A stretch of DNA of 50,868 bases, from assembly GCA_902776935.1 (NCBI GenBank), contig CACYRS010000017.1:1-50868 (forward strand). Reading direction: 5' to 3'. The stretch's first letter is position 1, and every line of letters starts with the position of its first letter. The DNA comes from an uncultured Prevotellaceae bacterium (GTDB taxonomy: Bacteria > Bacteroidota > Bacteroidia > Bacteroidales > Bacteroidaceae). The translations under genes and the position numbers were made by a program. The notes beneath the pieces were generated by a model. It was not told the DNA's origin. It did no database searches and was given only the letters and a program-made list of their open reading frames with translations. Shown piece after piece: positions 41,102 through 50,748 of this stretch.

Positions 41102-42388
41102 ATGAAGATATTACTGTTAGGAAGTGGCGGACGTGAGCACGCCTTAGCATGGAAAATCGCTCAGAGTGAGAAATGTGAGAAGCTCTATATCGCACCAGGC
41201 AATGCAGGAACAGGCAATTGTGGCGAGAATGTAGCAATGAAAGCTGACGACTTCGAAACCATCAAGACATTCTGCGTAGAAAAGGATATCAACATGGTTG
41301 TCGTTGGTCCTGAGGATCCATTGGTAAAAGGTATATACGACAACCTCAAGGAAGATCCCCGCACAAACAACATCCCCGTCATCGGTCCCTCTAAGGCAGG
41401 AGCCGTTCTCGAAGGCTCAAAGGATTTCGCCAAAGGCTTTATGCAGCGTCATAATATCCCCACAGCCCGCTACCAGACATTCGATGGCGAGCATCTTCAG
41501 GAAGGGCTTGCCTTTCTGGATACTCTTGAAGCCCCATACGTACTCAAGGCCGATGGTCTCTGTGCCGGCAAGGGTGTACTGATCCTTCCTACCCTCGACG
41601 AGGCCAAGAAAGAACTCAAGGAGATGCTTAGCGGCATGTTTGGCAATGCTTCCAGTCGGGTTGTCATCGAGGAGTTTATGAGTGGTATCGAGTGTAGTGT
41701 CTTCGTTCTTACAGATGGCAAGAACTATAAGATTCTTCCTGAGGCAAAGGACTACAAACGTATCGGTGAACATGATACCGGTCTGAATACAGGCGGTATG
41801 GGTAGCGTTACCCCAGTGCCGTTTGCTACCAAGGAGTGGATGCAAAAGGTAGAAGACCGTATCATCCGTCCCACTGTAGAGGGCTTGGCTAAAGATAATA
41901 TCGACTATAAGGGATTTATCTTCTTCGGACTTATCAACCGGACCAACACCCCTACTAAGGAGCCTGAGCCATATGTCATCGAATACAACTGCCGTATGGG
42001 TGACCCTGAGACAGAGAGTGTGATGCTTCGTCTGAAGAGTGACATCGTTGACCTCTTCGAGGGGGTAGCCGAGGGAAATCTCGACAGCCGTACCATCGAG
42101 TTCGATCCACGTGCTGCGGTATGTGTCATGCTGGTAAGTGGCGGTTATCCTCAGGAGTATAAGAAAGGTTATCCCATAAAGGGCATCGAGACTGTTGAGG
42201 GCAGTATCGTCTTCCACAGCGGTACAGCCCTGAAGGATGGCGAAGTTATTACCAATGGCGGACGTGTTATCGCAGTATCATCATACGGTAAAGACAAGGC
42301 TGAGGCTCTCCAGAAGTCATTTGAAGAAGCTCAGAAGATACTGTTTACCGACAAGTATTTCCGTCGCGACATCGGAGCCGACCTGTAA
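41102..42388 (+). CDS. purD: Phosphoribosylamine-glycine ligase
   Basis: The 428-residue ATP-grasp enzyme joins glycine to phosphoribosylamine in purine synthesis. It starts [19 protein letters not shown], the GARS N-terminal signature, and has [17 protein letters not shown] and [17 protein letters not shown] in the ATP-grasp core, followed by [13 protein letters not shown] and [12 protein letters not shown]. All parts are intact. Purine synthesis genes here are not clustered; IMP cyclohydrolase lies 17 kb away. It follows the S9 peptidase gene after a repeat-filled spacer, with no clear promoter. Confidence 0.96.
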   Translation: MKILLLGSGGREHALAWKIAQSEKCEKLYIAPGNAGTGNCGENVAMKADDFETIKTFCVEKDINMVVVGPEDPLVKGIYDNLKEDPRTNNIPVIGPSKAGAVLEGSKDFAKGFMQRHNIPTARYQTFDGEHLQEGLAFLDTLEAPYVLKADGLCAGKGVLILPTLDEAKKELKEMLSGMFGNASSRVVIEEFMSGIECSVFVLTDGKNYKILPEAKDYKRIGEHDTGLNTGGMGSVTPVPFATKEWMQKVEDRIIRPTVEGLAKDNIDYKGFIFFGLINRTNTPTKEPEPYVIEYNCRMGDPETESVMLRLKSDIVDLFEGVAEGNLDSRTIEFDPRAAVCVMLVSGGYPQEYKKGYPIKGIETVEGSIVFHSGTALKDGEVITNGGRVIAVSSYGKDKAEALQKSFEEAQKILFTDKYFRRDIGADL

Positions 42389-42400
42389 TTCCTTAGAGAA

Positions 42401-43345
42401 GTGATTAAGAGGTTTCAGAACAGGGTTGCCGAGAGTCGTATCATGCTTCCTGCCGTTTCTCTTTACGGTATTGTGGTATGGTTGCTCTGTGGCATGATTG
42501 GACATAACTGGTGGGTGCAGTTCGCTTGTTTTGCGCTGACATCGTTACTGATGATGATACTCAACAATCAGAATGTGCTGATACGTATCTACAGCCGTTC
42601 TGTATCTGCTGCATTCATCATCCTCTCCTGTGCAGCCTGTTATCTCTTTCCTTCTCTCGACGGTGCCATCGTGCAGCTATGTCTTGTAGCTAGTTTGCTG
42701 ACATTATATCAGACATATCAGGACAGACAATCTGCTGGACTGACCTTCTATACCTTCATGATTCTTAGTCTGGGTTCGCTCTTTGAGGTACAGGCGCTGT
42801 GGTTCCTGCCTTTATACTGGATTTTCATGGCATTCTACGTCTATTCGATTAGCACGAAGACATTCCTGGCATCGCTCATGGGACTGATACTCCCCTATTG
42901 GTTTGTTGCCTCATGGCTGTTATGGAGGGAAGAAGGCGATTTAAGCTATTTCATCACCCATTTCGAATCGTTATGGAGCTTTACATTCCCTGCAGACTAC
43001 AGCTATATACCTCTTACTCATTATGCTGTGTTGGCATTCATTGTGATACTCACCATCACAGGAATGATACACTTCATCCGCACCAGCTATAATGATAAGA
43101 TACGTATCCGTCAGATATACTATACCTTTATGTTCATCAATTTCTTTGCATTGGTAGTTCTCATCCTGCAGCCTCAGACAGAGAATATCATGCTTCGTGC
43201 GATGATAATTACCACCAGTCCGCTGATAGGTCACTTCGTATCGCTTACACATACACGAGTCACAAACTTTGCCTTCTGTGTAATCCTGGCAGTATCTTTG
43301 ATACTGACTATCCTAAGCATATGGACATCATCATTAATTTTCTAA
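42401..43345 (+). CDS. Polytopic membrane protein of unknown function
   Basis: A 314-residue protein of eight to ten membrane helices that I do not recognise with confidence; it resembles uncharacterised Bacteroidetes membrane proteins found near purD. The N-terminus is basic (MIKRFQNRVAESR). There are no clear catalytic motifs. The frame starts with GTG at 42401, 12 nt after the purD stop, and its last 25 nt overlap the YqaA-like gene, so all three are probably one transcript. Confidence 0.6.
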   Translation: MIKRFQNRVAESRIMLPAVSLYGIVVWLLCGMIGHNWWVQFACFALTSLLMMILNNQNVLIRIYSRSVSAAFIILSCAACYLFPSLDGAIVQLCLVASLLTLYQTYQDRQSAGLTFYTFMILSLGSLFEVQALWFLPLYWIFMAFYVYSISTKTFLASLMGLILPYWFVASWLLWREEGDLSYFITHFESLWSFTFPADYSYIPLTHYAVLAFIVILTITGMIHFIRTSYNDKIRIRQIYYTFMFINFFALVVLILQPQTENIMLRAMIITTSPLIGHFVSLTHTRVTNFAFCVILAVSLILTILSIWTSSLIF

Positions 43346-43773
43346 GTCAGTACGGCTATTGGGGTATGCTGATAGCAGCATTCCTTGCCGGCAGTATCTT
43401 TCCGTTCTCCAGCGAGGCAGTGATGCTGGGACTGATGGCAACAGGTCTCGACCCCTGGACATTGATGGTATATGGCACGGTGGGTAATGTGCTTGGCAGC
43501 ATACTGAACTACAGCATAGGACGTATGGGTAAGATGGAGTGGATAGAGAAGTATCTTCATGTGAAGAAGAAAGACCTTGATAAGGCCCACCGGTTTCTTG
43601 CCGGACATGGTTCCTGGATGGGATTCTTTGCATTCCTGCCTGTTCTGGGCAGTGCCATCACGATAGCCCTGGGCCTAATGCGCTCAAACATCGTTATTAC
43701 ATTCATTGCCATCACCTTAGGGAAGATTTTCCGTTATATAATCTTAATTTACGGCGCAGGATTGTTCATGTAG
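43321..43773 (+). CDS. YqaA/DedA-like membrane protein (VTT domain)
   Basis: The 150-residue protein has three to four membrane segments and the VTT/DedA pattern: FLAGSIFPFSSEAVMLGLMA near the start and GHGSWMGFFAFLPVLGSAITIALGLM with the conserved glycine and proline residues. It fits the YqaA branch by size. DedA proteins are linked to flipping of undecaprenyl phosphate or phosphatidylethanolamine; for YqaA the role is not settled. The reading frame starts inside the end of the preceding gene. Confidence 0.8.
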   Translation: MDIIINFLSQYGYWGMLIAAFLAGSIFPFSSEAVMLGLMATGLDPWTLMVYGTVGNVLGSILNYSIGRMGKMEWIEKYLHVKKKDLDKAHRFLAGHGSWMGFFAFLPVLGSAITIALGLMRSNIVITFIAITLGKIFRYIILIYGAGLFM

Positions 43774-43785
43774 CCGTTTTTTTCG

Positions 43786-43793
43786 TAATTTTG
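43786..43793 (+). promoter_or_regulatory. DUF2723 gene promoter, -7 box TAATTTTG
   Basis: Perfect -7 box. An in-frame ATG at 43796 is only 2 nt downstream and would lie at or before the transcription start, so the ATG at 43835 is chosen. Confidence 0.7.
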
Positions 43794-43834
43794 CAATGAA
43801 TTTCGATTTTAACGTTAAAAAATATAGTTTTCAG

Positions 43835-46800
43835 ATGAAACAATTCAAACTGGTGGACAATATCCTAGGTTATCTAACCTTCTTTATTGCAGCCTTCGTA
43901 TATTGCTCCACAATCGAACCAACAGCCTCTTTCTGGGACTGTCCGGAGTTTATCACTACAGGTTACAAACTTGAGATAGGTCACCCACCCGGGGCACCGT
44001 TCTTCATGCTTACGGCAAATCTCTTCTCACAGTTTATCAGCGATCCAACCCAGGTGGCAAAGATGGTAAACATCATGAGTGCCATACTCTCCGCGACGTG
44101 TATCCTATTCCTCTTCTGGAGTATCACCCACCTCGTACGCCGTCTGATTACGGACAAATGGGAAGATATCACCCTCTCCAAGCTTATTGCCATCGAGGCA
44201 TCAGGACTTGTAGGAGCTCTTATCTACACCTTCAGCGACACCTTCTGGTTCTCCGCTGTCGAGGGCGAGGTATACGCCTACTCTTCTGCCTTTACGGCAG
44301 TGGTATTCTGGCTTATCCTGAAGTGGGAAGACCATGCCGACGAGCCTCATAGCGATCGTTGGCTTGTGCTTATCATGTATATGACAGGTCTCTCTATCGG
44401 TGTTCACCTCCTTAACCTGCTCTGTCTGCCTGCCATCGGACTTGTATACTATTACCGCAAGTTCCCCGATGCTAACCTCAAGGGGTCTCTCATTGCACTA
44501 GCAGTGTCACTGGTAATCCTTGCAGCAGTGCTCTATGGTGTCGTTCCTGGCATCATCACCGTGGGAGGATGGTTCGAGTTGTTCTTCGTCAACACTCTCG
44601 GTATGCCTTTCAACACCGGTGAGATCATCTATATCATACTGCTTGTGGCTTGTGTTATCTGGGCAGTTTACGAGACTCAGACAGGAAAGCACAGCATCAC
44701 CATTCAGAACATCGCTTTCCTGCTCTCTGTAGGTATGCTGGGTATACCTTTCTACGGATGGGGATGGTCAGCATTCATCATTGGTATCGTGGTATTGGCA
44801 GCTCTCTGGTTCGTCCTGAAGCTTACCAAGGATAAGATGCCTCTTATCACAGCCCGTGCCAAGAACACCGTCCTGTTGTGTATGCTGATGCTTATGATCG
44901 GCTATTCCACCTATGCTCTGATAGTTATCCGTTCGTCTGCCAATCCTCCAATGGACCAGAACTCCCCAGAAGACATCTTCACCCTCGGCGACTATCTGGG
45001 ACGCGACCAGTATGGTAACCGTCCTCTTTTCTATGGCCCTGCATACACCTCTCAGGTGGCTCTCGAGGTAGAGGGTAACATATGTAAGCCCGTGATGTCG
45101 AAGGGCAAACCCGTATATCAGCGTAAGGAGAAGGCTTCTGCCGATGAGAAGGACTCTTACTTCGTGGTTCGCACCAAGGATGAGTACAAATATGCCCAGA
45201 ACATGCTCTTTCCACGAATGTACGACAGTGGCCACACTGCTGCCTACGAGTCATGGATGGGAGGCGTTGACGGTTCTGAGGTATCCTACGACCGCTGTGG
45301 CGAGCCGATGATGATCAAGATGCCTAACCAACTTGAGAACATCCGTTTCTTCCTCAGCTACCAGTGTAACTTTATGTACTGGCGTTACTTCATGTGGAAC
45401 TTCGCCGGTCGTCAGAACGATATCCAGGGTAACGGAGAACTCGAGCACGGCAACTGGCTCACAGGATTCTCATTCATCGACGATGCACGCTTGGGTGACC
45501 AGAGTATGCTCCCCGACGACTTGAAGGAGAACAAGGGACATAACGTGTTCTACTGCATGCCGCTTATCCTCGGTCTGCTGGGACTCTTCTGGCAGGCTTG
45601 GTACACACGTAAACGTAAGGTGATGATCAATGGCTCAGAGAAGACTATCGATGATCCTATCGGTATCCGTCAGTTCTGGGTAGTGTTTTTCCTCTTCTTT
45701 GTGACAGGTCTTGCCATCGTGATATATCTTAACCAGACTCCGATGCAGCCACGTGAGCGCGATTATGCTTATGCCGGATCATTCTATGCCTTCGCCATAT
45801 GGTGCGGTATGGGTGTAGCTGCCATTATCGATTGGCTGAATCGCAAGATGAAGAAGGAGAATCTGGTTCTCACCATACTAGTATCCCTCGTTTCCCTTAT
45901 AGTGCCTATCCAAATGGTCTCTCAGACCTGGGATGACCACGATCGCTCTGGCCGCTACTGCTGCCGTGACTTCGGACAGAACTACCTCATGACACTTCAG
46001 GAGACAGGCAATCCTATCATCTTCACCAATGGCGACAACGACACCTTCCCTCTCTGGTATAACCAGGATACAGAAGGTGTACGTACCGATGCGCGTGTCT
46101 GCAACCTCTCTTATCTGCAGACCGACTGGTACATCGACCAGATGCGCCGTCCTGCCTACGACTCTCCTTCAGTGCCCATCTCATGGAGCCGTCTGGAGTA
46201 CTGTGCAGGCACCAACGAATATGTTCAGGTTGACCCATCACTCAAGGAACAGGTCAAGCAGCTTTATAAGGAGTCACCTATGGAGGCAGCCTCACAGTTC
46301 GGCGATGATCCTTTCGAGTTGAGGAACATCCTCAAATACTGGGTTCGCACAAAGAACAAGGATCTCCACGTCATCCCTACCGACACCGTATATGTCACCA
46401 TCGACAAGGAGGCAGTACGTAAGAGCGGTATGCTCATGGCCAGCGACTCTATCCCCGACAAGATGGTTATCTCACTGAAGGGTAAAAGTGCTCTCTACAA
46501 GGGCGACCTGATGATGCTTGAGATGATTGACAAGTGCAACTGGACTCGTCCGGTATACGTTGCCACCACCGTTGGTGCCGACAACTACATGAACCTCGGC
46601 GACAACTTCGTTCAGGAGGGTCTTGCCAACCGTATCACCCCATTCACCACCAATATCGACGGTAAACCCATACCTGGTGTCAAGGACTTCGATACCGAGA
46701 AGACCTACGACAATGTCATGCATAAGTATAAGTTCGGTGGCATCGACAAGCCTGGCATCTATCTCGATGAGACAGTGATGCGTATGTGCTATACCCACCG

Positions 46801-47215
46801 TCGTCTGATGTCTCAGCTGGCCAACCACCTCATCGACGAAGGAAAGGCCGACAAGGCTAAGGAGGTTCTCGCTAAGGCTGAGAAGGAGATCCCAGGCTAT
46901 AATGTGCCTCATGATTTCCAGAGCGGTTCACTCGACCTCGCACGTGCATACGCCGTTACAGGTCAGAAGCAGAAGGCTCAGGAACTCGTAACAACGCTCT
47001 GGAAGAAGTCTTCACAGTACCTGCAGTGGTACTGCTCTCTCGAAACCACACGCTTCGTAAGCTCTCAGCGCGACTGTATGCTCCACCTATATCTCATGAA
47101 CCAGATGATGGAGCTCCAGAATAGTCTTGACACCAAGAAAGGAGAACAGATGGAGAAACAGCTCCAGGCTCTCTCTGAGCTCTATTACTCAAAAGGCGGA
47201 TCGTTTGAGGAATGA
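43835..47215 (+). CDS. DUF2723 membrane protein, probable protein O-mannosyltransferase (GT-C type)
   Basis: A large protein of 1126 residues from ATG 43835. The N-terminal 530 residues hold about ten membrane helices. The conserved segment PTASFWDCPEFITTGYKLEIGHPPGAPFF in the first loop is the family hallmark, with the acidic Asp and Glu likely catalytic. The DUF2723 family includes human TMEM260, reported as a protein O-mannosyltransferase, and Bacteroidetes have a general O-glycosylation system for exported proteins. The C-terminal part is extracytoplasmic, with a helical repeat-like end (about 990-1110). The stop overlaps the next gene (ATGA). Function is inferred from the family, not shown here. 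Confidence 0.78.
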   Translation: MKQFKLVDNILGYLTFFIAAFVYCSTIEPTASFWDCPEFITTGYKLEIGHPPGAPFFMLTANLFSQFISDPTQVAKMVNIMSAILSATCILFLFWSITHLVRRLITDKWEDITLSKLIAIEASGLVGALIYTFSDTFWFSAVEGEVYAYSSAFTAVVFWLILKWEDHADEPHSDRWLVLIMYMTGLSIGVHLLNLLCLPAIGLVYYYRKFPDANLKGSLIALAVSLVILAAVLYGVVPGIITVGGWFELFFVNTLGMPFNTGEIIYIILLVACVIWAVYETQTGKHSITIQNIAFLLSVGMLGIPFYGWGWSAFIIGIVVLAALWFVLKLTKDKMPLITARAKNTVLLCMLMLMIGYSTYALIVIRSSANPPMDQNSPEDIFTLGDYLGRDQYGNRPLFYGPAYTSQVALEVEGNICKPVMSKGKPVYQRKEKASADEKDSYFVVRTKDEYKYAQNMLFPRMYDSGHTAAYESWMGGVDGSEVSYDRCGEPMMIKMPNQLENIRFFLSYQCNFMYWRYFMWNFAGRQNDIQGNGELEHGNWLTGFSFIDDARLGDQSMLPDDLKENKGHNVFYCMPLILGLLGLFWQAWYTRKRKVMINGSEKTIDDPIGIRQFWVVFFLFFVTGLAIVIYLNQTPMQPRERDYAYAGSFYAFAIWCGMGVAAIIDWLNRKMKKENLVLTILVSLVSLIVPIQMVSQTWDDHDRSGRYCCRDFGQNYLMTLQETGNPIIFTNGDNDTFPLWYNQDTEGVRTDARVCNLSYLQTDWYIDQMRRPAYDSPSVPISWSRLEYCAGTNEYVQVDPSLKEQVKQLYKESPMEAASQFGDDPFELRNILKYWVRTKNKDLHVIPTDTVYVTIDKEAVRKSGMLMASDSIPDKMVISLKGKSALYKGDLMMLEMIDKCNWTRPVYVATTVGADNYMNLGDNFVQEGLANRITPFTTNIDGKPIPGVKDFDTEKTYDNVMHKYKFGGIDKPGIYLDETVMRMCYTHRRLMSQLANHLIDEGKADKAKEVLAKAEKEIPGYNVPHDFQSGSLDLARAYAVTGQKQKAQELVTTLWKKSSQYLQWYCSLETTRFVSSQRDCMLHLYLMNQMMELQNSLDTKKGEQMEKQLQALSELYYSKGGSFEE

Positions 47216-47823
47216 TTATTGAGCAGCCCGCAATATACCTCCGCTGGCTTTACCCGAAAGCCTATTGGAGAATGGATCGTCACGAGAAGGCAGTATATCT
47301 GACCTTCGACGACGGTCCCATTCCGGAGGCTACACCATTCATCCTGGATACCCTCAAGGAACATAACATCAAGGCCACCTTCTTCATGGTGGGCGACAAT
47401 GTCAGGAAATACCCCGAGCTCTTAGAACGTATCAAGGCAGAAGGACATCAGGTGGGCAACCACACCTTTAATCACATGAACGGTGCCAAGTATTCCATCT
47501 GGAAGTACAGCGCCAACATAAAGAAGGCTGATGAGTATATCCACAGCCACTATGTCCGTCCTCCCCACGGATGGATGCGCCTGGGACAGTATGCGTGGCT
47601 CAGCAGGAAATACAAGATAGTGATGTGGGACCTCGTTACGCGCGACTACTCCCGCTACCTCACTGCCGAGGACGTGGTAAATAACGTGAAGAAATATGCC
47701 CGCAACGGCTCTATCATCACCTTCCACGACTCTTTAAAGAGTATCGACAAGCTTCGCACTGCCCTCCCCGAGAGCATCCTATGGCTCAAATCCCAAGGCT
47801 ACGCCTTCAAGATTTTCCCATAA
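47212..47823 (+). CDS. Polysaccharide deacetylase (NodB/CE4 fold)
   Basis: A 203-residue CE4 protein with the usual motifs: TFDDGP (31-36) with catalytic Asp33 and metal ligand Asp34, metal-binding HTFNH (84-88), RPPHG (116-120) and ITFHDS with His172. No signal peptide or membrane helix is seen, which is unusual for enzymes acting on wall or exopolysaccharide; it might act on cytoplasmic sugar-lipid precursors. It overlaps the DUF2723 gene by four bases, suggesting linked roles in envelope glycan metabolism. Substrate unknown. Confidence 0.87.
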   Translation: MIIEQPAIYLRWLYPKAYWRMDRHEKAVYLTFDDGPIPEATPFILDTLKEHNIKATFFMVGDNVRKYPELLERIKAEGHQVGNHTFNHMNGAKYSIWKYSANIKKADEYIHSHYVRPPHGWMRLGQYAWLSRKYKIVMWDLVTRDYSRYLTAEDVVNNVKKYARNGSIITFHDSLKSIDKLRTALPESILWLKSQGYAFKIFP

Positions 47824-47880
47824 TTCCATCCTTGGTCATCCTGGTCAATCCCTAGAACTTCCTAATCAAAAACAAAAAGT

Positions 47881-50226
47881 ATGAATAAATTTCTAACAAC
47901 CTGCATTTTATCAACATCCATCACAATGACAGCAAATGCACAAATCAAGCTCCAAGCCGATAACATCGACGAGGTGCTTAAAGAAATGACCCTCGAGGAA
48001 AAGGCTCAGCTCCTCGTAGGCGGTGGTAACGACAGCTTCGTTGGCTCCGGTGCCATGCTGGGCCATCAGGAAAAGCTCGTAGCCGGTGCTGCCGGCATCA
48101 CAGTGGAGATACCACGACTGGGAATCCCTGCCACAGTACTCACCGACGGTCCTGCCGGCGTACATATCGACGCTACCCGAAAGGGCGACCCCAACTCCTA
48201 TGCTGCCACCGGTTTCCCCGTTGGCACCTGTCTGGCATGTACCTGGAATACCGACCTGGTACGTGCTGTGGGAGAGGCTATCGGTAATGAGACCCTCGAA
48301 TATGGCTGTGACGTCATCCTCGGACCAGGTCTTAACATCCATCGTAACCCCCTCTGCGGGCGCAACTTCGAATACTTTTCCGAAGACCCCGTTGTCACAG
48401 GAAAGATCGGTACAGCTGTCACCATAGGTATCCAAAGCCAGGGTGTGGGGGTAAGTGCCAAACACTATGCTATGAACTCCCAGGAGAGTGATCGTACCAG
48501 AGTAGATGAGCGTGCCTCAAAACGCGCACTCCGTGAGATCTACCTCCGTGGCTTCGAATATGTGGTACGCGAGAGTGATCCCTGGACCATCATGTCTGCG
48601 TATAACAAGGTTAACGGTGTCTTTGCTCAGGGCAGCAAAGAGCTTATCACCGATGTGCTCCGCAACGACTGGGGCTTCAAGGGTATCGTGATGACCGACT
48701 GGATTGGCAAGCGCGAGGCACAGGGGCTCTTCACCGTCGATGAGGTGTCTGCAGGCAACGACCTGATGACTCCTGGCTATCCAGCTCAGGCAGAGGATAT
48801 TGTAAAGGGAGTGAAGAGCGGTAAGCTGGATATCAAGTATGTCGATGCCAATGTACGTCGAATGTTGGAGTATATCGTTAAGACCCCACGTTTCAAGGGA
48901 TATAAGTTCTCCAACAAACCCGACCTTAAGGCACATGCCGCCATTACCCGTCAGTCCTCTACAGAGGGTATGGTTCTTCTGAAGAATAATGGCGTGCTTC
49001 CAGTAAGCAACCTTAAGACTGTGGCTCTCTTTGGTGTAAACAGCTATGACTTCCTCAGCGGAGGCCTTGGTTCCGGTGCTGTCAACGTGCCTTACAGGGT
49101 CGATATGGTTCAGGGACTGAAGAATATCGGTGTCAACACGACACCACAGCTGACTGAGATCTATCAGAACTACATCAAATATGCCTCTGCCAAGCTTAAG
49201 GCCGACAAGAATCCACACATGTGGTTCCTCAATACCGGACAGCCCAAACTCGATGAGATTGAGATTACGGAGCGTTGTGTAGCCCATGAGCTGCAGGAGG
49301 CTGATGCCGCCATCATCACCATCGGACGACAGGCTGGCGAGGGTATGGACCGTCAGATAGAGGGAGAGTTCAACCTCACACAAAACGAGAAAGATATGAT
49401 TTTCCGTGTCAGCGACGCTTTCCGTCCTGCCGGAAAACCAGTCATCGTCATTCTCAACAGCGGTTCTGTCATGGAGACAGCCTCCTGGCGCGACAGGGTT
49501 GATGCCATCCTTTGTGCTTGGCAGCCAGGCATGGAAGGCGGCAACTCTGTAGCTGACGTGCTAACAGGAAAGGCCAATCCATCCGGAAAACTCACGATGA
49601 CCTGGCCTATCGCTGCCACGGATCATCCTTCTACCAAAGACTTCCCACAGGAGATGGAGATGTACACCTTCCGTGAGTCGCTGGGATGGGGGATTGAGAT
49701 TCCCGGACGTGATGTCACCAACCACAATGAGGATATCTACGTGGGCTATCGCTATTTCGATACCTTCAACCGCGAGGTGGCTTATCCGTTCGGTTTCGGT
49801 CTGAGCTACACCACATTCGCATTCTCCAAGCCCGTAGTTAAGGCGAAGGGCAAGGATGCCGTTGAAGTTAGCATCACCATTAAGAACACAGGCAGTGTCA
49901 GCGGTAAAGAGGTTGCCCAGGTATACGTAACAGCTCCTAAGGGCAAGCTCGAGAAACCCGCTCAAGAACTGAAGGCCTTCGCCAAGACCCGTGATCTGCA
50001 GCCAGGCGAGAGTCAGACACTCACTATGCTTATCCCCGTACGCGACCTTGCAAGTTTCGACGAGGCTGGCTCACAATGGCTCACCGAGGCAGGCAACTAC
50101 AGCTTCCGCATCGGAAACTCAAGCCGTAACATACTTGCCACAGCATCGCTCAAACTCAAGGAGTACACAGAGAACACCAGCAATGTCCTCGCTCCCAACG
50201 GCAACATGAACTTGCTCCATCAGTAA
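47881..50226 (+). CDS. GH3 family glycoside hydrolase (beta-glucosidase type)
   Basis: A 781-residue exported enzyme with a signal peptide ending TMTANA (about 16-21). It has the three GH3 parts: N-terminal TIM barrel (about 30-340) with nucleophile Asp273 in GIVMTDW, a C-terminal alpha/beta sandwich (about 370-620), and an Fn3-like domain (about 690-765). KHYAMNSQESDRTRVD is the typical sugar-contacting loop. It would release terminal beta-linked glucose or xylose from oligosaccharides. No SusC/SusD pair or regulator is adjacent, so it is not part of a visible polysaccharide utilisation locus. Its end overlaps the remnant M15 gene on the other strand by 7 bases. Confidence 0.93.
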   Translation: MNKFLTTCILSTSITMTANAQIKLQADNIDEVLKEMTLEEKAQLLVGGGNDSFVGSGAMLGHQEKLVAGAAGITVEIPRLGIPATVLTDGPAGVHIDATRKGDPNSYAATGFPVGTCLACTWNTDLVRAVGEAIGNETLEYGCDVILGPGLNIHRNPLCGRNFEYFSEDPVVTGKIGTAVTIGIQSQGVGVSAKHYAMNSQESDRTRVDERASKRALREIYLRGFEYVVRESDPWTIMSAYNKVNGVFAQGSKELITDVLRNDWGFKGIVMTDWIGKREAQGLFTVDEVSAGNDLMTPGYPAQAEDIVKGVKSGKLDIKYVDANVRRMLEYIVKTPRFKGYKFSNKPDLKAHAAITRQSSTEGMVLLKNNGVLPVSNLKTVALFGVNSYDFLSGGLGSGAVNVPYRVDMVQGLKNIGVNTTPQLTEIYQNYIKYASAKLKADKNPHMWFLNTGQPKLDEIEITERCVAHELQEADAAIITIGRQAGEGMDRQIEGEFNLTQNEKDMIFRVSDAFRPAGKPVIVILNSGSVMETASWRDRVDAILCAWQPGMEGGNSVADVLTGKANPSGKLTMTWPIAATDHPSTKDFPQEMEMYTFRESLGWGIEIPGRDVTNHNEDIYVGYRYFDTFNREVAYPFGFGLSYTTFAFSKPVVKAKGKDAVEVSITIKNTGSVSGKEVAQVYVTAPKGKLEKPAQELKAFAKTRDLQPGESQTLTMLIPVRDLASFDEAGSQWLTEAGNYSFRIGNSSRNILATASLKLKEYTENTSNVLAPNGNMNLLHQ

Positions 50227-50682
50227 TTCAAATCGAAGACTATCTTCCTGCGATTGTTCTTCGGCCGGACTGCGAAATGCACCCACACCCTCGAGCCCCG
50301 TACCTCGATAATAAGCTCATCGAAGTCTTCTCTAGATTCATCTGCTATATCGAGGAGAATAACGTGCCTGCTCCTTACCTAAGCACTTGATATCAGCCGC
50401 ACAGCCTACAAGATGATTCGAAGTCGAAGAGCCCCCTACTCTCTTATTCACCTCCCAAGAACGATAGCCAGAGTTGATGATTATAGGGTCATCACCCTCA
50501 CCATATCGTTTATTCCACTCTTCACGGAGTATCTCCAGCCACCCACACAGGCGCTTAAGATTCTCGATAGCTACATGACTCGGTATATTCCCATCCTTCG
50601 TCTTATACTTCGTCTTTGTCATCTCACCGAGCGTAAAATGCTCGGTGAGTTTTTCTTTCTTATTTATACTAACTGCGCTCAT
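50220..50682 (-). pseudogene. M15 family peptidase (D-Ala-D-Ala carboxypeptidase type), frameshifted
   Basis: From the ATG at 50682 the frame encodes FTLGEMTKTKYK, INSGYRSWEVN and SNHLVGCAADIKC, which fit a Peptidase_M15_3 zinc peptidase, the group found in Bacteroidetes phage and prophage regions. After LGKEQA the frame ends early (stop at 50338). In the +1 frame the expected end continues as VILLDIADESREDFDELIIE to VWVHFAVRP and stops at 50220, so bases are missing near 50362-50366. The His of WVHF, a zinc ligand, lies beyond the frameshift, so the product should be inactive. The coding direction and neighbour suggest a phage-derived unit. Confidence 0.85.
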
Positions 50683-50704
50683 ATATTTTTTATTTTTTTA
50701 TTTG
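50681..50704 (-). repeat. Dispersed AT-rich leader repeat, copy 3
   Basis: Minus-strand AAATAAAAAAATAAAAAAT directly before the M15 start resembles the strings at 1056-1079 and 5618-5648. Confidence 0.45.
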
Positions 50705-50724
50705 AAAACCTCGTTTTCCCAAAT

Positions 50725-50748
50725 GTTACCGCGTTACCGCGTTACTGC
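50725..50748. repeat. Three tandem copies of GTTACCGC/GTTACTGC
   Basis: Three 8-bp units lie directly head to tail at 50725-50748. The stop codon of the gene entering from the right (50742-50744) lies inside the third unit. Confidence 0.8.
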
